Assembly (NCBI GenBank): GCA_002493515.1
Contig: DKYZ01000012.1
Location: 1 to 26,907 of the forward strand
DNA from: Porphyromonadaceae bacterium UBA7087
Lineage (GTDB): Bacteria; Bacteroidota; Bacteroidia; Bacteroidales; Muribaculaceae
Length of the DNA: 26,907 bases
Direction: 5' to 3'
Position 1 is the stretch's first letter; the number at the start of each line of letters is the position of its first letter. This document shows positions 1 to 9,016 of the stretch, in pieces. Made by a program: the position numbers and the translations under genes. The notes beneath the pieces are model-generated. The model did no database searches, was not told where the DNA came from, and saw only the letters and a program-made list of their open reading frames with translations.

Positions 1-37
1 AGTTTAACCCCCTGTCGAAAAACGGGGAGTACTATAA

Positions 38-1423
38 ATGGACAATAAATACATAGAGAAATATAAGGGGAAAAAACTTGTGGTCATAGGCGCCGGCGAA
101 AGCGGTGTCGGGGCAGCCGTGCTCGGCATGGCTCTCGGAATGGACGTATGGCTGACCGACTCAGGCGAGATTCCCGCGAAATACCGCGAGATGATTCTTG
201 AGCGCGGAATCCCTTACGAGGAGAAGGGACATACCGAGAGCCGCATCCTTGACGCCGACATATGCGTCAAGAGCCCCGGGGTGCCCCCTACCGTCCCTCT
301 TGTAAGGAAAATCACGGAGAAGGGGATTCCGGTGCTCAGTGAGATAGAGTTCGCGGGACGCTTCACTAACGCCAGGATGGTCTGCATCACCGGCTCAAAC
401 GGCAAGACCACCACTACCCTGCTAACCTATCATATCCTGAGCGACGCAGGGCTCGATGTGGGCCTGGCCGGCAATGTCGGCAAAAGCCTCGCGCTCCAGG
501 TGGCCGAGGATCCCCATGAGATCTACGTCATAGAGCTATCAAGCTTCCAGCTGGAGAACATGTATGATTTCAAGGCCGATATAGCAGTGATAATGAACAT
601 CACCCCCGACCATCTCGACCGCTACGACCATAAGATGGAGAATTACGTCGCCGCAAAGTTCCGCATCCTTCAGAACCAGACGAAGGAGGACTACTTCATC
701 TACTGGCAGGACGACCCCATCATCCGCGAGCAGCTGCGAAGCGTCCAGAGCGAGGCGCTGCGACTCCCCTTCAGCGACCATCCGGAGGAGGGAGCCGCCG
801 CTTATGCCGAAGACGGCATAGTGCATTTCAAGGTGCCCCGCGAGGTCTGGGACATTCCCCGCGACAGGCTTTCGCTGCCCGGGCTCCACAACCTCTACAA
901 CTCCATGGCCGCCGGACTTTCCGCTTCCGTCCTCAACATCAGGAAGGAGAAGATACGCTCCGCCCTTGAGGATTTCGAGGCGGTGGAACACCGTCTGCAA
1001 TACATCGCGACCGTAGATGGCGTCCGCTACGTCAACGACTCCAAGGCTACCAATGTCAATTCCACCTGGTATGCCCTCGAGAGCATGACGACTCCGGTCG
1101 TGCTTATCCTCGGCGGCAAGGACAAGGGGAACGACTATTCCGAGATTCTCCCCCTGGTGAAGGAGAAGGTCAAGGCAATCGTGGCCATGGGCGTCGACAA
1201 CAGCAAGATACTGGATTTCTTCAAAGACTCCATAGAAGTCATAAAAGATACCCACTCCATCCGGGAGGCTGTCGAGACATGCCGCAGCCTCGCTGCCGAA
1301 GGCGACACCGTGTTGCTTTCTCCATGCTGCGCGAGCTTCGACCTGTTCAAGAGCTATGAGGACCGCGGACACCAGTTCGCCGCGGTCGTCAGAGACCTTG
1401 ACAAAAGCGACAACACCTTGTAA
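38..1423 (+). CDS. murD: UDP-N-acetylmuramoyl-L-alanine:D-glutamate ligase MurD
   Basis: Cytoplasmic Mur ligase that adds D-glutamate to UDP-MurNAc-L-Ala using ATP, the second amino-acid addition in peptidoglycan precursor synthesis. The 461-residue product has an N-terminal Rossmann-like UDP-binding region (VVIGAGESGVG, about residues 15-25). The Mur-ligase ATP loop GSNGKTTT lies at about 119-126, followed by the central-domain motif ELSSFQLE, an NITPDHLDRY segment and the C-terminal NDSKATN motif. These are MurD-specific motifs and the length is normal for the family. It is the first gene in the window and is followed 20 nt later by ftsW. The 37 bases before the ATG are AT-rich with a short CCCC/GGGG pair and no recognisable upstream gene end; mraY would be expected just outside the window. 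No promoter is visible, so it is probably transcribed from upstream. Confidence 0.97.
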   Translation: MDNKYIEKYKGKKLVVIGAGESGVGAAVLGMALGMDVWLTDSGEIPAKYREMILERGIPYEEKGHTESRILDADICVKSPGVPPTVPLVRKITEKGIPVLSEIEFAGRFTNARMVCITGSNGKTTTTLLTYHILSDAGLDVGLAGNVGKSLALQVAEDPHEIYVIELSSFQLENMYDFKADIAVIMNITPDHLDRYDHKMENYVAAKFRILQNQTKEDYFIYWQDDPIIREQLRSVQSEALRLPFSDHPEEGAAAYAEDGIVHFKVPREVWDIPRDRLSLPGLHNLYNSMAAGLSASVLNIRKEKIRSALEDFEAVEHRLQYIATVDGVRYVNDSKATNVNSTWYALESMTTPVVLILGGKDKGNDYSEILPLVKEKVKAIVAMGVDNSKILDFFKDSIEVIKDTHSIREAVETCRSLAAEGDTVLLSPCCASFDLFKSYEDRGHQFAAVVRDLDKSDNTL

Positions 1424-1443
1424 AAATGTAAAAAGTTATAGCC

Positions 1444-2829
1444 ATGGCAGAGACAGACGTCCGTCAGCAGATTCTCATAAAGGAGACCATCGACGGCATT
1501 CCGGTGATGGAGGCCGCAGCCCGGAGGAAGCCTAAAACGGCTACCCTCCGGCAGAGACCTGACCCTTATATATGGGGCGTTTACATAATGATGCTCATAA
1601 TATCGCTCATAGAGCTTTTCAGCGCCTCCAGCTCGGAGGTGTCCGGCTCCAATGTATATACGCCTCTGATCCGCCACGCCATTTTCCTGGCCATAGGCCT
1701 GGGGTGCGTGCTCGGACTTCAGAAAGTGCATTACGGCTGGCTTTCCCGGTTCGCCTGGTTCTGTACGATCCTGTCGCTGGTATTGCTGATTATCTCCTCT
1801 GTCTTCGGCATCGAGATAAACGGCGCCCAACGCGCCATATCGATAGCCGGGTTCACGATCCAGCCGGCCGAGATTGTGAAACTGACCGTGGTGGTGCTGC
1901 TGGCGACAATCCTGGGCAAGAGCCAGAAACCGGGCGGCGTGAGCAACAGCGGCATCACGAAGGCGGCCATTGTGGTGGTGGCCTTCAGCGCGTGCCTGTG
2001 GAAAAACGGACTCACCAACACCATCCTGCTGATGGGTGTCAGCCTGTCGATGTTCCTTATCGGCGGCATACAGTGGAAGAAGATCGGGATTGTCCTCATC
2101 ATATACGCAATAGGCGTAGGAGCCTTGTGGATGCTCAAATATGACAAATCGGGAGCCGACGAGTTTGACAATGTAAGCCGCACCGAGCAAGTCGCCGGCG
2201 GCGGGGCAAATGGCAACTCCGACTCCGGCTCCAAAGACCGCTCCGACACCCACAAGGGGCGTATGCAGCGATTCTTCGCGGGCGTGCATCCCAATGACCC
2301 CATCACCGACGAGAACCGACAGGTATTTTTCGCCAACATCTCGCAGGCCAACGGGGGAATGTTCGGACAAGGGCCCGGCAACTCGCGTGAGAGCGCGCGC
2401 CTGCCGCTCGCCTTCTCCGATTACATATACTCAATCATCGTGGAAGACACCGGCTTCGTAGGCGGCGTGTTCCTGCTGATACTCTACCTTTTCCTCCTGG
2501 CGCGCGCCGGACGCATCGCCTATAAGTGTTCCCGCGCCATTCCGGCCTTCCTGATCATGGGATGCGCCGTGCTGATTGTCTTCCAGGCCTTGGTGCATAT
2601 GGCGATTGTCACCGGCCTGTTCCCCGTCTCGGGACAACCGCTGCCGTTCATATCCAAAGGTGGCACCTCGGTGGTGGTGATGTCGTGCGCGATCGGCATA
2701 ATGCTGTCGGTCAGCCGTTTCGCAGTCACCTCCGGAAAGAAGAAGGACATAAGCGACGAGGGTAAGGCACTCCCGTCAGACCTGCAGGCGGCCAATTACG
2801 CCGGCTATCAGAACAATGAAAATGAATGA
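1444..2829 (+). CDS. ftsW: SEDS-family septal peptidoglycan glycosyltransferase FtsW
   Basis: Polytopic inner-membrane SEDS protein that polymerises lipid II at the septum together with a class B PBP. The 461-residue product has about 45 hydrophilic N-terminal residues and then roughly ten hydrophobic segments. Family motifs are visible: NGAQRAISIAGFTIQPAEIVKL-like text after the third segment, and FSDYIYSIIVEDTGFVGG, which carries the conserved Asp of SEDS polymerases. The closing signature is PFISKGGTSVVVMSCAIGIMLSVSR. A long hydrophilic loop (about residues 235-290, rich in Gly, Ser and Asp) sits before the Asp motif, where the large extracytoplasmic loop belongs. The position between murD and murG is the usual dcw location, so FtsW is preferred over RodA. 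The stop lies inside the start of murG (14-nt overlap), suggesting translational coupling. Confidence 0.95.
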   Translation: MAETDVRQQILIKETIDGIPVMEAAARRKPKTATLRQRPDPYIWGVYIMMLIISLIELFSASSSEVSGSNVYTPLIRHAIFLAIGLGCVLGLQKVHYGWLSRFAWFCTILSLVLLIISSVFGIEINGAQRAISIAGFTIQPAEIVKLTVVVLLATILGKSQKPGGVSNSGITKAAIVVVAFSACLWKNGLTNTILLMGVSLSMFLIGGIQWKKIGIVLIIYAIGVGALWMLKYDKSGADEFDNVSRTEQVAGGGANGNSDSGSKDRSDTHKGRMQRFFAGVHPNDPITDENRQVFFANISQANGGMFGQGPGNSRESARLPLAFSDYIYSIIVEDTGFVGGVFLLILYLFLLARAGRIAYKCSRAIPAFLIMGCAVLIVFQALVHMAIVTGLFPVSGQPLPFISKGGTSVVVMSCAIGIMLSVSRFAVTSGKKKDISDEGKALPSDLQAANYAGYQNNENE

Positions 2830-3946
2830 CGAAAAAATGAAATCCGACAAACGCAGACCCCGGGTCCTCATCAGCGGAGGAGGCACCGGAGGCCATATAT
2901 TCCCCGCCCTCTCCATAGCCAACATCCTGCGTGACAAATTAGACGCCGAAATCCTTTTCGTAGGGGCGGACAACCGCATGGAAATGGAGAGAGTGCCTGC
3001 CGCAGGCTACAGGATAACAGGCCTTCCTGTGGCCGGATTCGACCGCAGGCATCTGATGCGTAATTTCTCAGTACTTCTGAAACTGCGCAAAAGCATCGCC
3101 CTGGCCAGAAAGATTGTCAAGGACTTCAAGCCTGACATAGCCATCGGGGTAGGCGGTTATGCCTCCGGGCCTACATTGAAGGCCGCCCAGAAGGCCGGAG
3201 TCCCGACCCTGCTGCAGGAGCAGAACTCATATCCCGGAGTCACCAACAAGCTTCTGGCCAAGAATGCCGAACGCATATGCGTGGCGTATACGGAGACCGA
3301 GCGTTTCTTCCCTCCGGAGAAAATCGTGCTTACGGGCAACCCGGTGAGGAAAGACCTTTTCAATCCTTCGCTGACGCCGGAATCCGCAAGAACCGGGTTC
3401 GGCCTGGACGCTGACCGTCCTACGGTGCTTTTCGTAGGGGGAAGCCTCGGTGCCCTAACCATAAACGAGAGCGTGGAGGCCGGACTCAACCGTCTTGTGA
3501 AGGCCGGACTCCAGGTGATATGGCAGACCGGCAAAAATTTCGGAGACCGGGCAGAACGCGCTGCCAATGGGCTGAAAGGGGTTGTGGCCACACCCTTCAT
3601 CTCCGACATGGCCTCGGCTTATGCGGCGGCATCGCTTGTAGTGGCGCGCGCCGGAGCCGGAACAATCAGCGAGCTGGAGCTTCTCGGCAAACCCTGTGTG
3701 CTCGTCCCCTCCCCCAATGTGGCGGAAGACCATCAGACCAAGAACGCCATGGCCCTCTCCACACGCGACGCGGCGGTGCTTGTCACTGACGCCGACGCAC
3801 GGAATAATCTTGTCGACACTGTGCTCCGGCTCATGAAAGAGCCGTCACGCCTGAGCGGCATGAGTGAGAATATAAGCAGACTCGCACTTCGCGACAGCGA
3901 TGAGAAAATCGCCGACGAAGTGGTGAAAATACTGGAAAGCAAATGA
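2816..3946 (+). CDS. murG: UDP-GlcNAc:undecaprenyl-pyrophosphoryl-MurNAc-pentapeptide GlcNAc transferase MurG
   Basis: Peripheral membrane GT28 glycosyltransferase that converts lipid I to lipid II. The 376-residue protein carries the N-terminal glycine-rich GGGTGGHIFPA motif at about 21-31 and GVGGYASGP in the acceptor domain. The C-terminal nucleotide-sugar site VARAGAGTISELELLGKPCVLVPSP is followed by DHQTKNA. Several in-frame ATGs (2816, 2822, 2837) compete as starts. 2816 is used here, but any of them leaves the first beta strand intact because the first 14 or so residues are hydrophilic and dispensable. The gene overlaps ftsW at its 5' end and murC by 4 nt (ATGA) at its 3' end, consistent with coupled translation in the dcw operon. 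Confidence 0.96.
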   Translation: MKMNDEKMKSDKRRPRVLISGGGTGGHIFPALSIANILRDKLDAEILFVGADNRMEMERVPAAGYRITGLPVAGFDRRHLMRNFSVLLKLRKSIALARKIVKDFKPDIAIGVGGYASGPTLKAAQKAGVPTLLQEQNSYPGVTNKLLAKNAERICVAYTETERFFPPEKIVLTGNPVRKDLFNPSLTPESARTGFGLDADRPTVLFVGGSLGALTINESVEAGLNRLVKAGLQVIWQTGKNFGDRAERAANGLKGVVATPFISDMASAYAAASLVVARAGAGTISELELLGKPCVLVPSPNVAEDHQTKNAMALSTRDAAVLVTDADARNNLVDTVLRLMKEPSRLSGMSENISRLALRDSDEKIADEVVKILESK

Positions 3947-5346
3947 TTCCGAAACACGTATATTTCATAGGGGCCGGCGGCATCGGCATGGCCAACCTCG
4001 TCAGATACTGTCTTCAGACTGGTTCTGAGGTGGCCGGTTACGACCGCACCCCCTCCCAGCTCACCGACTCCCTGCGCCAGGAGGGAGCCGACATTGTGTT
4101 CGATGACGACCCGAACCTTATTCCGGCCGATTTCGCCGGAGATCCCGATACTCTTGTAGTCTACACTCCGGCCGTGCCCGACGACAACCGGATATTGAGA
4201 TATTTCCGCGACAAGGGCAACGAGCCGATAAAGCGTGCCGCCCTGCTGGGCCGGATCACACGCCGCTCCGACGCCATCTGCGTGGCAGGGTCTCACGGAA
4301 AGACCACCACATCGTCGATGATAGCAAACATACTGCGGGGCACTGAACTCGGATGCAACGCATTCCTCGGAGGCATTCTCCGCAACACAGGCTCAAATCT
4401 GGTGCTCGACCCCGGTTCCCGCTGGAGCGTTATCGAGGCAGATGAATACGACCGCTCGTTTCATCATCTCTCACCCTACATAGCCGTGGTCACATCGACC
4501 GACCCTGACCATCTCGACATCTACGGCAACGAGGAGAACTACCTCGAGAGCTTCGCCCACTTCACGGAACTCATACGCCCCGGAGGCACCCTCATCGTGC
4601 ATACCGGTCTGAAGCTGCATCCGCGGCCGGGAGAGGACGTGAGGGTGATGACCTACAGCGGCAAAGCGGGATGCGGAGACGCCGACTGGCATGCCGAGGA
4701 CGTGAGATACGGAGACGGCGACGTCACGTTCACCCTCGTCGGTCCCGGGGTCCGCATCGAGAATGTCTCGCCGGGCGTTCCGGTGGAAATAAACATCGAC
4801 AATGCCGTGGCAGCCGCTGCAGCAGCACACCTTGCGGGAGCTTCCGACGATGATATCCGCAACGGGCTCTCCAGCTTCAAGGGAGCGCGCCGCCGCTTCG
4901 AGATATGGCGCGACGGAAAAGACGGCTCTCCCGTGCTTATCGACGATTATGCCCACAGCCCCAACGAGGTCAAGGCATCAATCGAATCGGTGAGGAAACT
5001 GTTTCCGGGCAGGGAAGTGACGGTAGTTTTCCAGCCCCATCTCTACACACGCACACGCGATTTCGCTTCACAATTCGCGGAGGCGCTCTCCGGGGCCGAC
5101 CGCGTCATCATGCCCGAGATCTACCCCGCCAGAGAGCTTCCTATCCCCGGCGTTGACTCAAATCTTATCCTCAGAGAGGTAAAATCGCCCTCAAAAACGC
5201 TATGTGAAAGAAAAGATTTGCTGGATATCATAAAAAATAGTAATTTTGAAATCTTAATGACACTGGGGGCCGCCGACCTTGACCGGATGCTCCCTGAGAT
5301 ATGTCATATCATAGCAGAAAAGAAAGCTGAGAAAGAGAATGCGTAA
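3943..5346 (+). CDS. murC: UDP-N-acetylmuramate:L-alanine ligase MurC
   Basis: Cytoplasmic ATP-dependent ligase that adds the first amino acid, L-alanine, to UDP-MurNAc. The 467-residue product begins with a Rossmann segment typical of MurC, FIGAGGIGMANLVRY. It then carries the ATP loop GSHGKTTTSSM at about 116-126, an EADEYDRSFHHLSP segment, the TSTDPDHLDIY motif and a C-terminal IDDYAHSPNEVKASI region. GSHGKTTT together with EADEYD separates MurC from MurD/E/F. A related family, Mpl, shares these motifs, but the dcw context favours MurC. It overlaps murG by 4 nt (ATGA) and ftsQ by 8 nt. The last 150 or so bases are noticeably more AT-rich than the rest, without disturbing the frame. Confidence 0.95.
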   Translation: MIPKHVYFIGAGGIGMANLVRYCLQTGSEVAGYDRTPSQLTDSLRQEGADIVFDDDPNLIPADFAGDPDTLVVYTPAVPDDNRILRYFRDKGNEPIKRAALLGRITRRSDAICVAGSHGKTTTSSMIANILRGTELGCNAFLGGILRNTGSNLVLDPGSRWSVIEADEYDRSFHHLSPYIAVVTSTDPDHLDIYGNEENYLESFAHFTELIRPGGTLIVHTGLKLHPRPGEDVRVMTYSGKAGCGDADWHAEDVRYGDGDVTFTLVGPGVRIENVSPGVPVEINIDNAVAAAAAAHLAGASDDDIRNGLSSFKGARRRFEIWRDGKDGSPVLIDDYAHSPNEVKASIESVRKLFPGREVTVVFQPHLYTRTRDFASQFAEALSGADRVIMPEIYPARELPIPGVDSNLILREVKSPSKTLCERKDLLDIIKNSNFEILMTLGAADLDRMLPEICHIIAEKKAEKENA

Positions 5347-6166
5347 CACAATCCTAAAATGGACACTCCTGGTTATTCTGCTGGGCTATACGGCGGCAAT
5401 CACCGTATGGGCCCATGCGGAGGCGTCGCGCAATGCCTGCTCGGGAATAGAGGTGGTGGTCGACGGCAGCAACAAGGCCGACTCCGTGACCCGCAACGGA
5501 GTCCTTGCCGAGCTTGCCCACTACCCCCGCAAGATAATCGGAGTTCCACTGGAGAGTGTGAATACCTACGACGTAAGGCAGTTTCTCTCGCGGTTCAGCA
5601 ATTTTGAAAACGTCGACTGCGTGATCACTACTGACGGGAAGCTGAAAGTCAGTGTGATTCCCATGATTCCGGAAATCAGGGTCTTCTCTCCCATGGGAAG
5701 CTACTACATAAACAAGGACGGCAAATACATTGCCTCCAACGCGGAGTTCTATGTCGATGTCCCTATCGTGAAAGGTGTCTTCACCAATAAGCTTCCAGCC
5801 ATGTATGTCCTGCCGGTGACACGGTTCATCGAGTCGGATCCCGTGTTGAGCGAGCTGGTGGCCATGATTGAGGTGATTGATGAAGACAACATCATCCTTA
5901 TCCCCAAAATACAGGGACACGTGATAAACTTCGGCGACACCACCCGTCTGCAGGAAAAGAAAAGAGCCCTGATGACGATGTACAATAAAATCATGCCCTA
6001 TAAAGGCTGGAACGAATATGACACAATTTCCGTAAGATTCCGCAACCAGATTGTGGCCACACGAAGGCTCAAGGCCCTCGAGGCCCACGGGCCGCTGACC
6101 GACGACGGCGACGACCCCGAGGAGGCCGCGCTCGCCTCAATGGCTGCGGAACCTCGGGGTGATTAA
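5339..6166 (+). CDS. ftsQ: Divergent cell-division protein FtsQ
   Basis: Single-pass membrane divisome protein. The 275-residue product has a short cytoplasmic N-terminus, one hydrophobic segment at about residues 7-25 (ILKWTLLVILLGYTAAITVW) and a periplasmic remainder. FtsQ sequences are poorly conserved. The call rests on topology, size and position between murC and ftsA, plus the pattern of a POTRA-like stretch (about 37-110) followed by a segment with INKDGKYI. The C-terminus is acidic and Ala-rich (DDGDDPEEAALAS). It overlaps murC by 8 nt. The 49 nt to ftsA include a T-run (6179-6186, GGGGCC before it) and a TAGTTTG sequence (6200-6206) one base short of the Bacteroidetes -7 consensus, so a weak internal promoter for ftsAZ is possible but unproven. 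Confidence 0.85.
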   Translation: MRNTILKWTLLVILLGYTAAITVWAHAEASRNACSGIEVVVDGSNKADSVTRNGVLAELAHYPRKIIGVPLESVNTYDVRQFLSRFSNFENVDCVITTDGKLKVSVIPMIPEIRVFSPMGSYYINKDGKYIASNAEFYVDVPIVKGVFTNKLPAMYVLPVTRFIESDPVLSELVAMIEVIDEDNIILIPKIQGHVINFGDTTRLQEKKRALMTMYNKIMPYKGWNEYDTISVRFRNQIVATRRLKALEAHGPLTDDGDDPEEAALASMAAEPRGD

Positions 6167-6215
6167 AACTTTTAGGGGCCTTTTTTCATTTTCATGATAT
6201 AGTTTGACATCAATT

Positions 6216-7544
6216 ATGACCACATCAGATAGATATATAGCAGCGATAGAGATCAGCAGCTCGAAGATAATCGGGGCTGTCGGAAGGATATCATCCGACG
6301 GCGAGCTGAATGTCATCGCTCTCGAGCAGGAGCAGCAGAAGGGGGAGGAGGCCGTCAGATACGGAATAATCCATAATCTGGAGGAGACTTCCATGCGGAT
6401 TGCCAGGATAATCGCCAATCTTGAGAGAAAACCCGAACTCGGCCACCGTAAAATCAAGGGTGCCTTCGTGGGACTCTCCGGAAGATCCGTAAAAAGCATT
6501 CCGACCAACGTCTCCATCAATCTGGCCAGGGACACCGAGATAACGACCGAAATCCTCAACCGTCTCAAGGGAGACGCGCTGCGCACCGCCATAGACCCCT
6601 CGCTGGAGATTGTGGACGCCGTGCCACGCACCTACCGCGTAGGAAACACCGACACTATCTCTCCCAAAGGAATTGTCGGAAACAGCATCAGCGCGACCTT
6701 CGACCTGATAGTCTGCCGTCCGGAGCTTAAAAGAAACATCACACGAACCATAGTCGAGAAACTGAATCTGCGCATCGAGGGCTTCATAGTGACGGCTCTC
6801 GCCGCCGCCCATCTGATTCTGACTCCCGACGAGAAACGCCTCGGATGCATGCTTGTGGACATGGGCGCCGAGACCACCACCGTCACTATCCACAAGAACG
6901 GCTGCATGAGATATTTCGCCACCATACCAATGGGGGGACGGAACATCACCCGCGACATAACATCGCTCAACATGCTGGAGGAGAAAGCGGAAGAGACCAA
7001 GATCACATCCGGCAACGCGATTGCTCCCGACATCCCCTCGACCCTCAACATCAACGGAATAAAACATTCCGACATATCCAACCTGATTGTGGCCAGGGCA
7101 GAGGAGATCGTGGCCAACGTCGTGGAGCAGATAGAATATGCCGGACTGAAGGAAAACGATCTTCCGGGGGGCATCATCGTGATCGGAGGAGGCTCACGTC
7201 TCAACGGCATGATCGACCTCCTGGCAGCCCAGAGCAATCTTCCCGTAAGGCGCGGACAAGTGCCCGCATATGTGGTGATCAATGATACCCACTACACATC
7301 TGCCGACATAATACAGGTGGTGAGCCTGCTTTACGCAGGAGCCACGCTCAGCGACCGTGTCTGCCTTGAGGAGCCTCCGAGCGACGAGTTGCCTACAATG
7401 GGGCGTCCCAACGAACCGGGAGAGATTCCCGTGGAGAGACCCAGGGGTGGAGACAAGAAGCCCAGCAGATTCATCTCAGGACTAAAGAAACGCCTCTCTA
7501 ACCTCTGGACCGCTCCGACCGACGATTCCGACGAACTCGATTAA
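6216..7544 (+). CDS. ftsA: Cell-division actin homologue FtsA
   Basis: Actin-like ATPase that tethers FtsZ to the cytoplasmic membrane and recruits later divisome proteins. From the chosen ATG the product is 442 residues. It opens with the first phosphate-binding loop (YIAAIEISSSKIIGAVG). A 1C-like subdomain follows (GAFVGLSGRSVKSI), then the second phosphate loop CMLVDMGAETTTVTI and the adenosine motif GGIIVIGGGSRLNGM. The last 30 residues contain a basic amphipathic stretch, RFISGLKKRLSNLW, the expected membrane-targeting helix, before an acidic tail. An in-frame TTG 12 nt upstream (6204) would add four residues. ATG at 6216 is preferred because ATG is the usual start in this window. It lies 27 nt upstream of ftsZ. 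Confidence 0.95.
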   Translation: MTTSDRYIAAIEISSSKIIGAVGRISSDGELNVIALEQEQQKGEEAVRYGIIHNLEETSMRIARIIANLERKPELGHRKIKGAFVGLSGRSVKSIPTNVSINLARDTEITTEILNRLKGDALRTAIDPSLEIVDAVPRTYRVGNTDTISPKGIVGNSISATFDLIVCRPELKRNITRTIVEKLNLRIEGFIVTALAAAHLILTPDEKRLGCMLVDMGAETTTVTIHKNGCMRYFATIPMGGRNITRDITSLNMLEEKAEETKITSGNAIAPDIPSTLNINGIKHSDISNLIVARAEEIVANVVEQIEYAGLKENDLPGGIIVIGGGSRLNGMIDLLAAQSNLPVRRGQVPAYVVINDTHYTSADIIQVVSLLYAGATLSDRVCLEEPPSDELPTMGRPNEPGEIPVERPRGGDKKPSRFISGLKKRLSNLWTAPTDDSDELD

Positions 7545-7571
7545 ACATTTCTCCTACCCATTTTTCCCATT

Positions 7572-8924
7572 ATGGAAGATTACAATACCAACATACCGGA
7601 TCTCCAGGACGATTCCGCTTTTGTCGCCAACGACGACCCCGCGATCATAAAAGTGATAGGCGTCGGCGGCGGTGGCGGAAACGCCGTAAACTATATGTAT
7701 CACCAGGATATTCCGAAAGTGAATTTCGTGGTGCTCAACACTGACAAACAGCATCTCGACAGGTCTCCTGTGCCGACAAAGGTGCTCATCGGATATAGCC
7801 TGACACATGGTCTCGGGGCCGGCAACGACCCGGAGGTCGGCCGGCAGTGTGCCGAGGCCGACCAGGATGTTATCAAGCAGCTGTTCCAGGACCAGACCGA
7901 GATGGTGTTCATCACCGCCGGTATGGGCGGAGGCACGGGCACCGGCGCGGCTCCCGTGGTGGCGCGGCTCGCAAAAGAGGCGGGTATGCTCACCATCGGT
8001 ATCGTCACGGTGCCTTTCATGTTCGAGGGGATGAAGAAGGTGCTCAAGGCCCTTGAAGGCGCCGAGGAGATGAAGAAGCACGTCGACGCGTTGCTGATGA
8101 TCAACAACGAGAATCTCGTGGAGCTCTACAAAGACCTCAATTTCTTCAACGCTTTCGGAAAGGCCGACGACACGCTGGCCAACGCAGCCCGCTCCATCTC
8201 CGAGATCATCTCGGAGACTCTGTATATCAATGTCGACTTCCAGGACGTCAAGACAACCCTCAAAGACAGCGGGACGGCCATCATATCGACCGCCTACGGA
8301 GAGGGTGAGCACCGCATATCGGATGCGATCCATAACGCCCTGCACTCCCCTCTCCTGAAGGCGCACGACATCAACACCTCCAAGCGGCTCCTGCTTAAAT
8401 TCACCTGCTGGAGGGAGAGTCCCAATCCCATCCGCACGGAGGAAATCACGGAAATCACGGAGTTCACTGCCAAGCTGCCTTCAAGCATCGACGTGAAGTG
8501 GGGCATCGGCGACGACCCGAGCATGGGCGACAGGGTGAAGATCACGGTTCTCGCAGCCGGATTCGACGTCACTATCAATGACGGGAAGGAGAACGGAAAG
8601 GAAGACGGAACTATAATCAAGTTCCCCTCGGGCAATGAGGACCAGGCCTCTCCCCAGGCTCACGATGAATCAAAGAAGAAGATAGAGGAGGTCTACGGGG
8701 CCGACAAACTCAACCAGCAGCGCAAGATGCATGCCAAGATGAAATATGCAGTGCTGAAGCCATCGCAGTTTGACGACCATGACGTGATCGCCCTCATAGA
8801 GAGCACGCCGACCTACAACCGGGCTCCGCGTTTCAACGACGAGCTCCGCAAGATTTCCGAACACCGCGACAACGAGACACGCCAGGATTTCGACGATGGG
8901 TCGACGGAGACAATCACATTCTGA
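7572..8924 (+). CDS. ftsZ: Cell-division tubulin homologue FtsZ
   Basis: GTPase that polymerises into the Z-ring at midcell. The 450-residue product contains the N-terminal nucleotide-binding segment IKVIGVGGGGGNAVN (about 26-40), the tubulin signature GGGTGTG at 119-125, and a T7 synergy loop with N220, D222 and D225 (NVDFQD), the residues needed for GTP hydrolysis. The GTPase core ends near residue 330. It is followed by an acidic/charged linker and a tail with STPTYNR at about 410-420. The protein ends in DDGSTETITF and does not show an obvious canonical C-terminal FtsA/ZipA-binding peptide at the extreme end. It is the last gene of the dcw run; the next gene is 92 nt away. Confidence 0.96.
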   Translation: MEDYNTNIPDLQDDSAFVANDDPAIIKVIGVGGGGGNAVNYMYHQDIPKVNFVVLNTDKQHLDRSPVPTKVLIGYSLTHGLGAGNDPEVGRQCAEADQDVIKQLFQDQTEMVFITAGMGGGTGTGAAPVVARLAKEAGMLTIGIVTVPFMFEGMKKVLKALEGAEEMKKHVDALLMINNENLVELYKDLNFFNAFGKADDTLANAARSISEIISETLYINVDFQDVKTTLKDSGTAIISTAYGEGEHRISDAIHNALHSPLLKAHDINTSKRLLLKFTCWRESPNPIRTEEITEITEFTAKLPSSIDVKWGIGDDPSMGDRVKITVLAAGFDVTINDGKENGKEDGTIIKFPSGNEDQASPQAHDESKKKIEEVYGADKLNQQRKMHAKMKYAVLKPSQFDDHDVIALIESTPTYNRAPRFNDELRKISEHRDNETRQDFDDGSTETITF

Positions 8925-9016
8925 GGACTGACCTCCGGATGACAAAAGAATAAAACATACTGACAGAACCATATACTGACAACCGGTCATAATTCACGTT
9001 ATAACCACACACTGAC
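8925..9016 (+). repeat. Leader region with repeated ACTGACA heptamers
   Basis: The 92 nt between ftsZ and the methyltransferase gene contain ACTGAC at 8927-8932, ACTGACA at 8959-8965 and 8975-8981, and a last ACTGACA at 9011-9017 whose final A is the first base of the methyltransferase ATG. The same heptamer stands just upstream of purD (10525-10531). No terminator hairpin or clear promoter is seen here. The function is unknown. Confidence 0.5.

Noticed and set aside
1..37. End of mraY before murD
   Set aside because: Too short to recognise any mraY coding sequence; expected from gene order only.
539..1372. Long antisense open frame (277 codons) within murD
   Set aside because: It is a codon-composition shadow of GC-rich murD; the translation has no family resemblance and no start context.
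1354..2370. Antisense open frame of 338 codons across ftsW
   Set aside because: It overlaps a firmly identified gene, is His/Gly-rich without domain motifs, and has no promoter.
6170..6190. Terminator between ftsQ and ftsA
   Set aside because: A T-run follows GGGGCC but no inverted repeat precedes it, and termination inside dcw is unlikely.
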